Origin: Niallia sp. Man26
GTDB lineage: Bacteria; Bacillota; Bacilli; Bacillales; Cytobacillaceae
NCBI RefSeq assembly: GCF_022049065.2
Contig: NZ_CP095743.1
Span: forward strand, 1,069,001-1,133,000
Reading direction: 5' to 3'
DNA length: 64,000 nucleotides
The notes under the pieces were generated by a model. It made no database searches and was not told the origin of the DNA. It worked only from the letters and a program-made list of their open reading frames with translations. Made by a program: the position numbers and the translations under genes. The stretch's first letter is position 1. The number at the start of each line of letters is the position of its first letter. Below, one piece after another: positions 8,311 through 16,896 of the stretch.

Positions 8311-8383
8311 CTATATAACCTCCATTAACCAGTTGGAGTAATCCTTCCTTGTGAACGACAAGCAAAGCAGCCGATTTTATTAA

Positions 8384-8401
8384 TTATACCATAAAGTATA
8401 A
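8384..8401. promoter_or_regulatory. Operator TTATAC-N6-GTATAA (copy 2) on the regulator promoter
   Basis: TTATAC (8384-8389) and GTATAA (8396-8401) are separated by 6 bp. On the minus strand the site overlaps a consensus TATAAT -10 box (8383-8388) of the SufR-like regulator gene, a position suited to autorepression. Confidence 0.7.
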
Positions 8402-8511
8402 AATGTTAACATTTTTATGATTAACAGCATAGAATGGGCAGATAAGGTGAAAAAAGTGGAAAAAATCAATTGCAATTTTGTGGTTGATAGGTTATTCTTT
8501 AACTATACTTT

Positions 8512-8529
8512 TTATACTAATAAGTATAA
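8512..8529. promoter_or_regulatory. Operator TTATAC-N6-GTATAA (copy 3) on the sodA promoter
   Basis: TTATAC (8512-8517) and GTATAA (8524-8529) are separated by 6 bp, 28 nt before the sodA start codon. It overlaps a possible -10 box TATACT (8513-8518). Confidence 0.7.
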
Positions 8530-8556
8530 ATACTACATATTTAGGGGGATTACAAA

Positions 8557-9177
8557 ATGTCAAAATATGAACTGCCAGCATTAAACTATGATTTTTCTGC
8601 ATTAGAGCCTCAAATCGACAAAAGTACAATGGAGATCCATCACGGCAAGCATCACCAAACATATGTGAATAACTTAAATGCTGCTTTAGAAGGAAAAGCT
8701 GATTTACAAGAAAAATCTCTAGAAGAATTGTTAAGTAATTTAGATTCAGTGCCAGAGGAAATTAGAACTGCTGTAAGAAATAACGGAGGCGGCCATCTTA
8801 ACCATACTTTGTTCTGGGAAGTAATCGCACCAGCAAAAGAAGGAAATGCGCCTTTAGGGGAATTGGCTGAAGCAATTACAGAAGCGTTTGGAAGCTTCGA
8901 TGAGTTCAAAAAAGCGTTCGCTCAAAGTGCGACTACTCGCTTTGGTTCAGGCTGGGCATGGCTTGTTGTTAATGAAGAAGGAAAGCTTGCAGTTACTAGC
9001 ACTCCAAACCAAGATAACCCAATTATGGAAGGCAACAATGCAATCCTAGGCTTGGATGTTTGGGAGCATGCTTACTACTTGAACTATCAAAACAGAAGAC
9101 CTGATTATATTTCCAGCTTCTTTGAAATTATTAATTGGGATGCTGTTGCAGAAAAATACGCAAGCTTTAAAAAATAA
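8557..9177 (+). CDS. sodA: Superoxide dismutase, Mn type
   Basis: A 206-residue Mn/Fe-family superoxide dismutase that converts superoxide to peroxide and oxygen in the cytosol. Metal ligands are visible: H28 in MEIHHGKHH, the His of NHTLFW, and Asp plus His in [15 protein letters not shown] and the NQDNP segment favour manganese over iron. A strong AGGGGGA ribosome site precedes the ATG. The promoter carries the shared operator of the adjacent SufR-like regulator. Housekeeping Bacillus sodA normally sits near yqgE-type genes and is not tied to such a regulator, so this may be a second, regulated copy. A terminator separates it from the FMN reductase gene, which may be read through. Confidence 0.93.
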   Translation: MSKYELPALNYDFSALEPQIDKSTMEIHHGKHHQTYVNNLNAALEGKADLQEKSLEELLSNLDSVPEEIRTAVRNNGGGHLNHTLFWEVIAPAKEGNAPLGELAEAITEAFGSFDEFKKAFAQSATTRFGSGWAWLVVNEEGKLAVTSTPNQDNPIMEGNNAILGLDVWEHAYYLNYQNRRPDYISSFFEIINWDAVAEKYASFKK

Positions 9178-9189
9178 GCTTGAATTGTG

Positions 9190-9220
9190 AGATGTCCTTT
9201 TTAGTGAGGGCATCTTTTTT
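9190..9220 (+). terminator. Terminator after sodA
   Basis: AGATGTCCT pairs with AGGGCATCT (one G-U pair), followed by a T run, directly before the ribosome site of the FMN reductase gene. Confidence 0.7.
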
Positions 9221-9245
9221 CAAAAATAAAAGGGAGGCAATCAAG

Positions 9246-9785
9246 ATGAAGCTTGTCGGTATCTCCGGTTCTCTTGTCGGAACCAAAACAGCAAAAGCAG
9301 TCTATGAAGTGCTAGCAGCAGCAAAATCTGCTGACCCAAGCATAGAAACAGAGCTGATAGACCTTAAGGAATTTGAGGTTGAATTTGTAAAGGGAACTCC
9401 GCTTAGCTATTACAAGGACGACACGATAAAAGTAGTGAAGACTGTATTGTCTGCAGATGCTTTAGTTATTGGCAGCCCTATTTATCAGGCATCTATACCA
9501 GGTGCTTTAAAGAATCTGTTTGATCATTTGCCTGTTGATGCTTTTAAAGGAAAGGTAACAGGTATTGTTATGACTGGCGGTACGGATAAGCATTTCTTAG
9601 TGGCAGAACATCAGCTAAAACCCATTCTCAGCTACTTAAAGGGACTTATCCCGACAACGAATGTGTTTGTTCATAATGATGATTTCAATCAGGATAATGA
9701 ATTGGCTAGTAGCGAAGTGTCAGCTAGAATAAAGAGCTTAGCGAGTGAGCTGATTGCACTGCAAAAAGGCTATGCCGGGAAATAA
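9246..9785 (+). CDS. NAD(P)H-dependent FMN reductase (flavodoxin fold)
   Basis: A 179-residue protein of the NADPH-dependent FMN reductase family. The N-terminal GISGSLVGTKTAKA is the flavin phosphate loop; IGSPIYQASIPGALKNLFDHLP is the second FMN-binding segment. It likely supplies reduced flavin or reduces quinone/azo-type compounds. The true start is ATG 9246 behind AGGGAGG; an upstream in-frame extension runs through the sodA terminator and is rejected. It follows sodA at 68 nt and probably depends on read-through or its own weak promoter. The position in a redox cluster suggests a role in oxidative stress, but the partner is unknown. Confidence 0.85.
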   Translation: MKLVGISGSLVGTKTAKAVYEVLAAAKSADPSIETELIDLKEFEVEFVKGTPLSYYKDDTIKVVKTVLSADALVIGSPIYQASIPGALKNLFDHLPVDAFKGKVTGIVMTGGTDKHFLVAEHQLKPILSYLKGLIPTTNVFVHNDDFNQDNELASSEVSARIKSLASELIALQKGYAGK

Positions 9786-9827
9786 AAAAGAGATGTAGGG
9801 GGAATACTCCCAAACATCTCTTTTTTT
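9783..9827. terminator. Bidirectional terminator between FMN reductase and prs paralogue
   Basis: AGAGATGT pairs with ACATCTCT around a GGGGAATACTCCC inner helix. An A run before and a T run after serve both convergent genes. Confidence 0.8.
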
Positions 9828-9831
9828 GAAC

Positions 9832-10791
9832 TTATTTAAAAAGCACGCTGACAGGCTTTTGCTCGTAAACCCGAGAAATAGCGTCGCTTAATAACGGAGC
9901 GATTGTCAGCTGTGTGATTTTGCTGATTTTTTTCTCTTCTGACAGCGGAATGCTGTTTGTAACAATCAATTCTTTCAGATGTGACTCTGTAATGTTTTCG
10001 ATTGCCCGCTCTGACAGCACAGGATGTGTGCAGCATGCGTAGACTTCCTTTGCACCATTATCAAGGAGTGCTTTTGTAGCGGTTGTGATTCTGTATGCTG
10101 TGTCGATAATGTCATCGACGATAATCGCTGTTTTTCCTTCAATGTTTCCAACGATATTAACTTCACGAGATTCTCCAAAATCCCTAGGGCCCCGTTTATC
10201 AATGATAGCAATTGGAGCTTTCAGGCGGTCTGCCAATTCCCGTGCTCTAGTCGTGCTTCCATGATCTGGTGCAACAACAACGACATCATTAGCAAACTCT
10301 TTTGTTAGTAAGTATTGCGCCAATATCGGCATTGCGACAAGCTGGTCAACTGGAATATTAAAGAAGCCTTGTGTTTGCGGTGCATGGAGGTCCATTGTAA
10401 TGACGCGGTCAGCTCCCGATTTCTGGATGAGGTTTGCAATCAGCTTCGCAGTGATTGGTTCCCTCGGCTGAGCTTTTCTGTCTTGGCGTGCATACGCATA
10501 ATATGGCATAACAACATTGATGCATTTGACAGAAGCCCGTTTAAGGGCGTCAATCATAATAAGCAGCTCCATAATACTTTGGTTTACAGGGTCGCTTGTC
10601 GGTTGAATAACAAATACATCACAGCCGCGCACGCTTTCTTCTATATTGATTTGAATTTCTCCATCACTGAATTTTTTAACAGAACATTTTCCAAGCTCTG
10701 TTCCCAAATTTTCGACAATTTCTTGTGCTAGCTCTGGATTGGCGTTTAAGGAGAATACTTTTAACTTAGATCCTTTATATGTATTTGGCAA
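9832..10791 (-). CDS. prs: Ribose-phosphate pyrophosphokinase paralogue with altered R5P loop
   Basis: A 319-residue PRPP synthetase, which makes PRPP from ribose 5-phosphate and ATP. Most class I features are present: [42 protein letters not shown], catalytic His136 in [12 protein letters not shown], and [10 protein letters not shown]. The ribose-5-phosphate loop differs: where family members have DDIIDTAGTIT, this protein has [11 protein letters not shown] (Y233, R234). PDHGG(V)TRAR is also changed to [10 protein letters not shown]. Start is TTG with AGGAGG 8 nt upstream. The usual prs lies beside glmU, so this single gene is a paralogue. It may have changed activity, act as a regulator of the main enzyme, or use another substrate; all three are inference. 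Confidence 0.88.
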   Translation of the reverse strand: MPNTYKGSKLKVFSLNANPELAQEIVENLGTELGKCSVKKFSDGEIQINIEESVRGCDVFVIQPTSDPVNQSIMELLIMIDALKRASVKCINVVMPYYAYARQDRKAQPREPITAKLIANLIQKSGADRVITMDLHAPQTQGFFNIPVDQLVAMPILAQYLLTKEFANDVVVVAPDHGSTTRARELADRLKAPIAIIDKRGPRDFGESREVNIVGNIEGKTAIIVDDIIDTAYRITTATKALLDNGAKEVYACCTHPVLSERAIENITESHLKELIVTNSIPLSEEKKISKITQLTIAPLLSDAISRVYEQKPVSVLFK

Positions 10792-10979
10792 CTCGGTTTC
10801 CTCCTATAACAGTTCATTATTAGTAGTATGTGCAGCGTTTTCAAAAAAACTGCCTCTATAAAGTATTGTAGGGTACTGGATGTGTCAATGCAACCAGTTA
10901 TGTGAATATTTCCTCCTAATAGTCTTCTTTGACTAAAACTGTCAGCATCAACTAAGATAATAGGAGGTTATGGCGTATT

Positions 10980-11684
10980 TTGGCAAGGGATGTGTATAAA
11001 TTGAAAATTTTATTAGTGGAAGATGATAGAACAATCGCAGTTGGCCTTGAATACAGTTTAAATCAAGACAATTACGAAACAATTGTTTGTCATACTGCAG
11101 AAACGGCCAAACAAACAATGCAAGATGGTCTGGACCAAATAGATTTATGTATCTTTGATTTGTCATTGCCAGATGGCAGCGGCTATGAACTATGTGAATT
11201 CGTAAAACAGCGCTGTGACAAGCCTGTTATTTTTTTAACAGCATTAGATGATGAAGTGAATGTAGTTATGGGACTGGATATGGGAGCAGATGATTACATA
11301 ACAAAGCCTTTTCGCGTTCGTGAATTACTTTCTAGAATTAAATCGGTGTTACGCAGATATAACAAGCATGCACAAACAAGGCCTGTTATTGATATTAATC
11401 CTATTTCTATTAATACATTGGAAGGCAAGGTATACAAAAGTGGGGAAGAAGTATTAGTGACTGCGTTAGAATACCGGTTACTCCTAATATTGGCTAATCA
11501 TGCCGGCCAAGTGCTGACAAGATCTCAGCTGCTTGAAAGGATTTGGGATGTAGCCGGGGACTTTGTCAATGACAACACATTGACGGTCTATATTAAAAGA
11601 CTGAGAGAAAAGCTAGAGGATGATCCACAAAAGCCGGAACTTATTAAAACAGTTCGAGGCTTAGGATACAAGGTTGGTGATTAA
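10980..11684 (+). CDS. OmpR-family response regulator
   Basis: A 234-residue two-domain regulator. The receiver domain holds the acidic pair in VEDD, the phospho-acceptor D60 in CIFDLSLPDGSG, T in FLTALDDE and K in ITKPFRVREL. The C-terminal winged helix ends in RLREKLEDDPQKPELIKTVR (in parts) and GLGYKV. TTG 10980 lies about 12 nt behind AGGAGG; GTG 10992 or TTG 11001 are possible alternatives, and the ATG at 10970 is out of frame. Its stop codon directly precedes the kinase ATG. Together with the kinase and the ABC genes it forms a sensing/export module, probably against a peptide or cell-envelope toxin. Confidence 0.92.
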   Translation: MARDVYKLKILLVEDDRTIAVGLEYSLNQDNYETIVCHTAETAKQTMQDGLDQIDLCIFDLSLPDGSGYELCEFVKQRCDKPVIFLTALDDEVNVVMGLDMGADDYITKPFRVRELLSRIKSVLRRYNKHAQTRPVIDINPISINTLEGKVYKSGEEVLVTALEYRLLLILANHAGQVLTRSQLLERIWDVAGDFVNDNTLTVYIKRLREKLEDDPQKPELIKTVRGLGYKVGD

Positions 11685-12701
11685 ATGCTTCGCAACCGAG
11701 AATTGCTTATTAACTTACTGATCCTTTCTGCCATAGCTCTGATGTCTACTATATTTTTCTATTTGTTTATTTCTCGAGCTGCCGCGATTTATGTATTTGC
11801 AGTTAGTCTGCTTTTCATAAGTGTCCAGGCTGTGTTTACCTATTGGCGCTACCGGGAAATCGCCCGTCTAAGTAGCTATTTGCGTAGAATAACGAATGGA
11901 GACTACCAGTTTGACATAAGAGATAATCATGAAGGAGAGCTGAGCATTTTAAAAAGTGAGATATATAAAGTCACATTAATGCTCTCCCAGCAAGGCTCTT
12001 CCTTAAAAAAAGATAAGTCAACATTGACAGATGCCATTTCGGATATTTCCCATCAATTAAAGACACCATTAACCTCGATGATGGTTATGGCAGATTTATT
12101 AAGCAGTAAAAACTTAGACGAGGAAAAACGAAATGAGTTTACAAGAAATATTCGTATTCAGCTTGAGCGGATTGACTGGCTCGTATCCTCTTTATTGAAG
12201 CTGTCCAAAATAGACGCCGGTTCTATTTCCTTTAAGCAAGAAAAGGTATCTGTTGTACAAATGCTTGAGAAAGCTGCTGAAGCTGTTCTGATTCCTATGG
12301 ATATTAATCAGCAGACATTAAAGCTTTCAGGCAAAAAGGATGTGAGCTTTCAGGGAGATTTAAATTGGACGGCAGAAGCACTTCTAAATATCTTGAAAAA
12401 CGGGGTTGAACATACGGCAGAAGGCGGGGAAATTGCTATTTCCTTTATGGAGAATGCTCTGTTTACTGAAATATCCATATATGATAATGGGAAGGGCATA
12501 CCAAAAAAGGATCTTCCCTACATATTTAAGCGTTTTTATAGAGGAGCTAATGCCGGCGAAGATAGTGTTGGGATTGGTCTTGCCATGTCATACAGTATCA
12601 TTTCCGCGCAAAACGGAGATATAGAGGTATCAAGTAAAGAAGGCAAGGGCACAACATTTACTATTAAATTTTATAAGCAATCCACAAAAAGCGTTAAGTG
12701 A
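11685..12701 (+). CDS. Intramembrane-type sensor histidine kinase
   Basis: A 338-residue kinase with two N-terminal membrane helices (about residues 9-30 and 34-54) joined by only a few residues, so it has no extracellular sensor domain. A short HAMP-like linker leads to the HisKA segment with phospho-acceptor H123 in DISHQLKTPLTS. The HATPase domain has NILKNGVEHT (N box), DNGKGIP (G1) and GIGLAMS (G2). Kinases of this architecture (as in BceS) usually read the state of a partner ABC transporter rather than a free ligand; the ABC genes follow directly. The start codon abuts the regulator stop. Confidence 0.92.
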   Translation: MLRNRELLINLLILSAIALMSTIFFYLFISRAAAIYVFAVSLLFISVQAVFTYWRYREIARLSSYLRRITNGDYQFDIRDNHEGELSILKSEIYKVTLMLSQQGSSLKKDKSTLTDAISDISHQLKTPLTSMMVMADLLSSKNLDEEKRNEFTRNIRIQLERIDWLVSSLLKLSKIDAGSISFKQEKVSVVQMLEKAAEAVLIPMDINQQTLKLSGKKDVSFQGDLNWTAEALLNILKNGVEHTAEGGEIAISFMENALFTEISIYDNGKGIPKKDLPYIFKRFYRGANAGEDSVGIGLAMSYSIISAQNGDIEVSSKEGKGTTFTIKFYKQSTKSVK

Positions 12702-12786
12702 CTAAATTGTCACTTTCCTAGTCACCGCTATGTCATTTTAGGCAGATAAACTAGCAATAAATCAACATATGAAAGGGGTACTGAAT

Positions 12787-13470
12787 ATGGAAATCTTAAA
12801 AATAGAAAATCTGTCTAAAGTGTACGGAAAAGGAGATACGGAGGTGAAGGCGCTTGATGATGTGTCTTTTACTGTAAAAAAGGGAGAATTCGTTGTAATA
12901 ATTGGCCCATCTGGTTCAGGTAAATCAACATTGCTTCATCTCCTTGGCGGCGTAGACAGACCAACAAGCGGAAGAGTATTAGTTGATGGAACCGATATAT
13001 ATGGATTAAACGAAACGAACTTGGCGATTTTCAGAAGAAGGCAAATTGGTCTTATCTATCAATTCTATAATCTGATTCCGATTTTGACTGTTGAAGAAAA
13101 CATTACATTGCCCTTATTGCTGGATGAGCATCAAGTGGACGACAATAAATTGGAGGATATCATCCGGGTTCTTGGCCTTAAGGACCGCCTCAAGCACCTG
13201 CCAAACCAGTTATCAGGAGGTCAGCAGCAGCGTGTTTCCATCGGTCGTGCTCTTATCAGTAATCCAGCTATTGTACTGGCAGATGAGCCTACAGGAAATC
13301 TGGACAGCACAAACAGCAAGGAAATAATGGAATTATTGAAGATGTTCAATAAAACGTTTAATCAAACCTTGATTGTCATTACTCACGATGAAAGGATTGC
13401 CTTGCAGGCAGACAGAGTCATTGCGATTGAAGATGGAAAGGTCGCCAAGGATGAGGTGATTCGTCCGTGA
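12787..13470 (+). CDS. ABC transporter ATP-binding protein (MacB/LolD type)
   Basis: A 227-residue ATPase. Walker A GPSGSGKST, Q-loop YQFYNLIP, signature LSGGQQQR, Walker B IVLADEPTGNLDS and the H-loop ITHDE are all intact. The start ATG 12787 stands 8 nt behind AAAGGGG; the in-frame ATG at 12769 has no ribosome site. It pairs with the FtsX-type permease, whose GTG start overlaps its stop by 4 nt, a sign of translational coupling. Likely drives removal of a membrane-active compound or mechanotransmission rather than import. Confidence 0.93.
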   Translation: MEILKIENLSKVYGKGDTEVKALDDVSFTVKKGEFVVIIGPSGSGKSTLLHLLGGVDRPTSGRVLVDGTDIYGLNETNLAIFRRRQIGLIYQFYNLIPILTVEENITLPLLLDEHQVDDNKLEDIIRVLGLKDRLKHLPNQLSGGQQQRVSIGRALISNPAIVLADEPTGNLDSTNSKEIMELLKMFNKTFNQTLIVITHDERIALQADRVIAIEDGKVAKDEVIRP

Positions 13471-16064
13471 ATATTATTCAAAAGCTTACAATAAGACATT
13501 TAAAGGAGAATAAGCGGCGTACGATTGTTACTCTTATTGGTGTCATTATTTCCACGGCAATGATAATGGCGGTCGCAACACTTGGTGTTTCCTTTCTCGA
13601 CTTGATTATCCGCCAGTCCATTTCTCAGGACGGGGAATGGCATTTGAAATATGAGGATGTTAATCAGACCCAAATAACGGAAATAGAAAAGGATGACACT
13701 ACGAACAAGCTTTTCCTTTCAAAGGATTTAGGATACTCGGAAATAAAAAACCCCGCAAACGCATACAAGCCATATATTTTTTATAAGGCATTTAATGAAG
13801 CCGGTTTTAAAGCTTTTCATATAAAACTTAGTGAAGGGCGCCTTCCTGAAAATCCTAATGAAATTATCCTTTCAAAGAGTATGACAGATAAGGCGGAATT
13901 ATCCTATAAAATTGGAGACAAACTTACAGCAGACATTGGCCAAAGAGCTGAAATCGGGAATGAGCAAGGCGCCAAGGAGTTGACACAGCAGTTTAGCATT
14001 CTTATGGATGAGCAGGGAAAGCGGACGGAAGGTGTAATAAATACTACTGAAAAGTCCTTTACGGTTGTTGGCATCATGGAAGACCCGACCTGGGCGTATA
14101 CATGGGAGCCAGGCTATACTGCGATAAGTTATATCGATTTTACTTCACTTGCCAAAAATGATAAAGCAAATGCAGTTATCGTTTTAAATAAAGTAACAAG
14201 CTCTCTTTTCGATGATGCAGAGGCACTTGCGAAAAGGTTAAATATAGACAAAATCACCTATAATGAAGAATTGCTGCGCTACTATGGTATAACAGATAAT
14301 GACAGCTTACGAACAACATTTTTTGGTACAGCTGCCGTCATCATTGCTGTTATTATTATTGGTTCTGTTGCATTAATCTATAATGCATTCGCAATCAGCG
14401 TGTCAGAGCGGGCAAGGCACTTAGGGATGCTTTCAAGTGTGGGAGCAACAAAAAAACAAAAAAGAAATGCTGTGTTTTTTGAAGGTGCAGTGATAGGAGC
14501 AATCAGTATCCCAATTGGGATTCTGGCGGGAATTGCTGGTATAGGTGCAACATTCCTATTCCTAAATTCGTTCATTGAAGGGGCTTTAAACGTTACAGTG
14601 AAATTGAAGCTGGTCGTTACACCTTATTCTATATTAGCAGCTGTAGCACTGTCTGCGTTTACTATTTTTATATCAGTCTATTTGCCTGCTCGCAGGGCCT
14701 CTAAGATTTCTGCTATTGATGCGATTCGCCAAACACAGGATGTGAAGCTAACAGGTAAAGCAGTGAAAACATCCAGGCTCATTAGAAGGTTGTTTGGAAT
14801 AGAAGGAGAAATAGGCCTGAAGAATTTAAAGCGGCATAAACGCAGATATCATGCCACTGTCTTTTCATTAATAATCAGTATTGTACTGTTTTTGTCTGTG
14901 TCGTTTTTTACATCAAATATAAAAAAATCAGTTCAGATGTCACAGGAAAATGTTAATTTTGACATTCAAGTATTTAGTTCGCTACAAAAGGAACCGAGTG
15001 ATTATCTGCCCTTAACGAAGCTTGCGTATGTCACAGACAGTACAATTACAAGAGAGCTGTATGCTTTAAGCACGAGGATTGATGAATCCAAAATTGCAGC
15101 TGAACTGAAGGAAATGGTAAAAGAGGACAAGAGTCTTCTTACAGACGGAAAGTTAGCTTATGCCGTCCATCTTGTCAGTCTTGATGATAAAAGCTTCCAA
15201 AGTTATGCAAAGGAAGCTGGTGTTTCCTTAGAAAAGCTTCAAGCAGAAGATTCCTATACGGGAATTCTAGTAAATCAAATTACTTATCAAAACCCTGATA
15301 CTGGAAAGTTTGTAGAAACGAAAACGGTTCATGCAAAAGAAGGAGAAAATCTGGAGTTGTACTATAACGACGGGGAGGAAGAATCAAAAGTTAGTGAGGT
15401 ACAGATTGCTGGTATGACGAATAAGCTCCCCCGTGGTATTCATACAACAGGAGTAGGCGGCATTGATATTATCGTCTCAGACAAGACGTTAACCGATCTC
15501 TCAAAGAACGAGCAGATGAAGGATTTTATCGAGACATCACTTTATTTGAACAGCTCTGATCCACTTGCAACACAGAAAGAACTAGAGGACATTATACAAG
15601 CAGATATGTATGTTTATAATGTTTTCCAAAACAAGGAGAAGAACGAACAGTTGCTGTTGTTTATATCTGTTTTCACGTACGGTTTTATCATCCTCATCTC
15701 GCTTATTTCAGTAGCGAATATCTTTAATACTATCAGCACAAGCATAAATTTAAGAAAACGGGAATTTGCCATGCTTCGGTCTGTCGGAATGACACCGAAA
15801 GGCTTTAACAAAATGCTGCAATATGAAAGCATGTTTTATGGGATGAAAGCATTGCTTTACGGTCTGCCAATCAGTATTGGTGTTATGGTGCTTTTATATA
15901 TGTCTATCAGACAGACATTCGAGTACGGCTTTGCTTTGCCATGGTTGAGTATTCTCTATTCAATTGTTGCTATTTTTGTCATTGTAGCTTCTGCCATGAT
16001 GTACTCTACTAGTAAGGTTAAAAAGGAAAACATCATTGATGGATTAAAGCAAGAAAATATCTAA
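13467..16064 (+). CDS. FtsX-type ABC permease with two FtsX domains
   Basis: An 865-residue permease. One helix near residues 18-40 is followed by a large extracytoplasmic region (about 45-280). Then comes a first FtsX block of three helices (about 285-415, with SVSERARHLGMLSSVGATKKQ in parts), a helix near 460, a second extracytoplasmic part (about 485-730), and a second FtsX block (about 735-860, with LRKREFAMLRSVGMTPKGF). Eight helices and two large outer domains differ from BceB (ten helices, one loop). Overlapping start with the ATPase gene. Family members export lantibiotics, bacitracin-like peptides or macrolides, or act mechanically; the substrate is unknown. Confidence 0.9.
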   Translation: MNIIQKLTIRHLKENKRRTIVTLIGVIISTAMIMAVATLGVSFLDLIIRQSISQDGEWHLKYEDVNQTQITEIEKDDTTNKLFLSKDLGYSEIKNPANAYKPYIFYKAFNEAGFKAFHIKLSEGRLPENPNEIILSKSMTDKAELSYKIGDKLTADIGQRAEIGNEQGAKELTQQFSILMDEQGKRTEGVINTTEKSFTVVGIMEDPTWAYTWEPGYTAISYIDFTSLAKNDKANAVIVLNKVTSSLFDDAEALAKRLNIDKITYNEELLRYYGITDNDSLRTTFFGTAAVIIAVIIIGSVALIYNAFAISVSERARHLGMLSSVGATKKQKRNAVFFEGAVIGAISIPIGILAGIAGIGATFLFLNSFIEGALNVTVKLKLVVTPYSILAAVALSAFTIFISVYLPARRASKISAIDAIRQTQDVKLTGKAVKTSRLIRRLFGIEGEIGLKNLKRHKRRYHATVFSLIISIVLFLSVSFFTSNIKKSVQMSQENVNFDIQVFSSLQKEPSDYLPLTKLAYVTDSTITRELYALSTRIDESKIAAELKEMVKEDKSLLTDGKLAYAVHLVSLDDKSFQSYAKEAGVSLEKLQAEDSYTGILVNQITYQNPDTGKFVETKTVHAKEGENLELYYNDGEEESKVSEVQIAGMTNKLPRGIHTTGVGGIDIIVSDKTLTDLSKNEQMKDFIETSLYLNSSDPLATQKELEDIIQADMYVYNVFQNKEKNEQLLLFISVFTYGFIILISLISVANIFNTISTSINLRKREFAMLRSVGMTPKGFNKMLQYESMFYGMKALLYGLPISIGVMVLLYMSIRQTFEYGFALPWLSILYSIVAIFVIVASAMMYSTSKVKKENIIDGLKQENI

Positions 16065-16065
16065 A

Positions 16066-16093
16066 AAAGCGCCGGATTTGTTTTGTCAAATCC
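16066..16093 (-). terminator. Terminator of the YflT-type gene, GC-rich hairpin shared by convergent genes
   Basis: GCGCCGGATTTG pairs with CAAATCCGGCGC around TTTTGT. Read on the minus strand the stem is followed by a T run (complement of the A run at 16064-16069). On the plus strand there is no clear T tail, but the hairpin may still protect the permease transcript. Confidence 0.8.
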
Positions 16094-16103
16094 GGCGCCT
16101 TCG

Positions 16104-16700
16104 TTATTCTTTTGTTAAGTGTTCATTGCGGGGGAAGGAACGTTTATCAAGAATAACTTCATCCGCCGCATCCCTGTTTGTAGTTCCTTCGCCGCGCCTT
16201 TCTAAAATCGGTGTATCTGGTGTATCTTGAAATACGGGATTTCTACGTTCATAGTCTTCATTAGGTCCAAGGGAAATATTCATCCCCTGTTCTTTCCCAT
16301 TTAATGGGGGCATTTCTGGATAGTCGGTAGAGATATTAGCATTAAACTCTTTTGCCTCTTTTTCAACTGCCAGCAAGAATTTTCCTTGTTCCAGTTCAGT
16401 GGAAAATTGATCAAGCTCTGCTGCCGGAATATCCAAGTTTGCTGCTTTCGTATTTTCATTTGTGCCGAAACCAAGGTCTTCCATTGTAAAATAGCTTTTC
16501 AATTTCTCAAAAAAACCAGCGGATTCATTTGTATCACCAGATGCAATGCTTGCGTCAGTATTAGCTTCCAAATAATCAGTATCTGTTCTGTTCGTCACGA
16601 CAGAAAAATCCTCTGCAACATATCCTTTATTCGTCAGTCTTTCAATTGCGTTAATGGTCTCTTCTGGAGTCTCGTAAACAGCTACAATACTTTTTGCCAT
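16104..16700 (-). CDS. General stress protein with YflT (GSP17M) domain
   Basis: A 198-residue soluble protein. Residues 1-110 carry the general-stress-protein-17M fold: SIVAVYETPEETINAIERL (in parts) and GYVAEDFSVVTN. The acidic C-terminal tail (from about residue 125) is rich in Pro, Asn, Glu and Asp and looks disordered. Start: ATG at 16700 with AAGGAGGG 9 nt upstream; an in-frame extension upstream is rejected. A sigma-B type promoter lies 47-71 nt upstream, which fits the known regulation of B. subtilis YflT. Molecular function of the family is unknown. Confidence 0.85.
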   Translation of the reverse strand: MAKSIVAVYETPEETINAIERLTNKGYVAEDFSVVTNRTDTDYLEANTDASIASGDTNESAGFFEKLKSYFTMEDLGFGTNENTKAANLDIPAAELDQFSTELEQGKFLLAVEKEAKEFNANISTDYPEMPPLNGKEQGMNISLGPNEDYERRNPVFQDTPDTPILERRGEGTTNRDAADEVILDKRSFPRNEHLTKE

Positions 16701-16746
16701 TTTTATTCCCTCCTTGAAAAATCGAATAAACATCTATGTTCATCCT

Positions 16747-16771
16747 TTTCCCCTCATACAAAGATATAAAC
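16747..16771 (-). promoter_or_regulatory. Sigma-B type promoter of the YflT-like gene
   Basis: On the minus strand GTTTAT, a 13-nt spacer, then GGGAAA, close to GTTTAA-N13-GGGWAW. Confidence 0.65.
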
Positions 16772-16855
16772 GGAAAGATGATTTTACCAATTAAGGAATG
16801 AAAAGGTTATGTTATTAGAAACGTGATTTTTACAGTCTCTTTAAGCGATCACAGG

Positions 16856-16891
16856 AAAAAACCAGAACAATTCGAAAGAGTTCTGGTTTTT
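16856..16891 (-). terminator. Terminator of the excalibur-domain gene
   Basis: AAAAACCAGAAC pairs with GTTCTGGTTTTT around AATTCGAAAGA. It is symmetric enough to work on both strands. Confidence 0.8.
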
Positions 16892-16896
16892 ATCAT

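Noticed and set aside
9180..9245. Upstream extension of the FMN reductase frame
   Set aside because: It would begin inside the sodA stop region and translate through the terminator; ATG 9246 has AGGGAGG and gives the family N-terminus.
10315..10731. 138-codon plus-strand frame
   Set aside because: It is entirely antisense to the prs paralogue, whose family match is clear.
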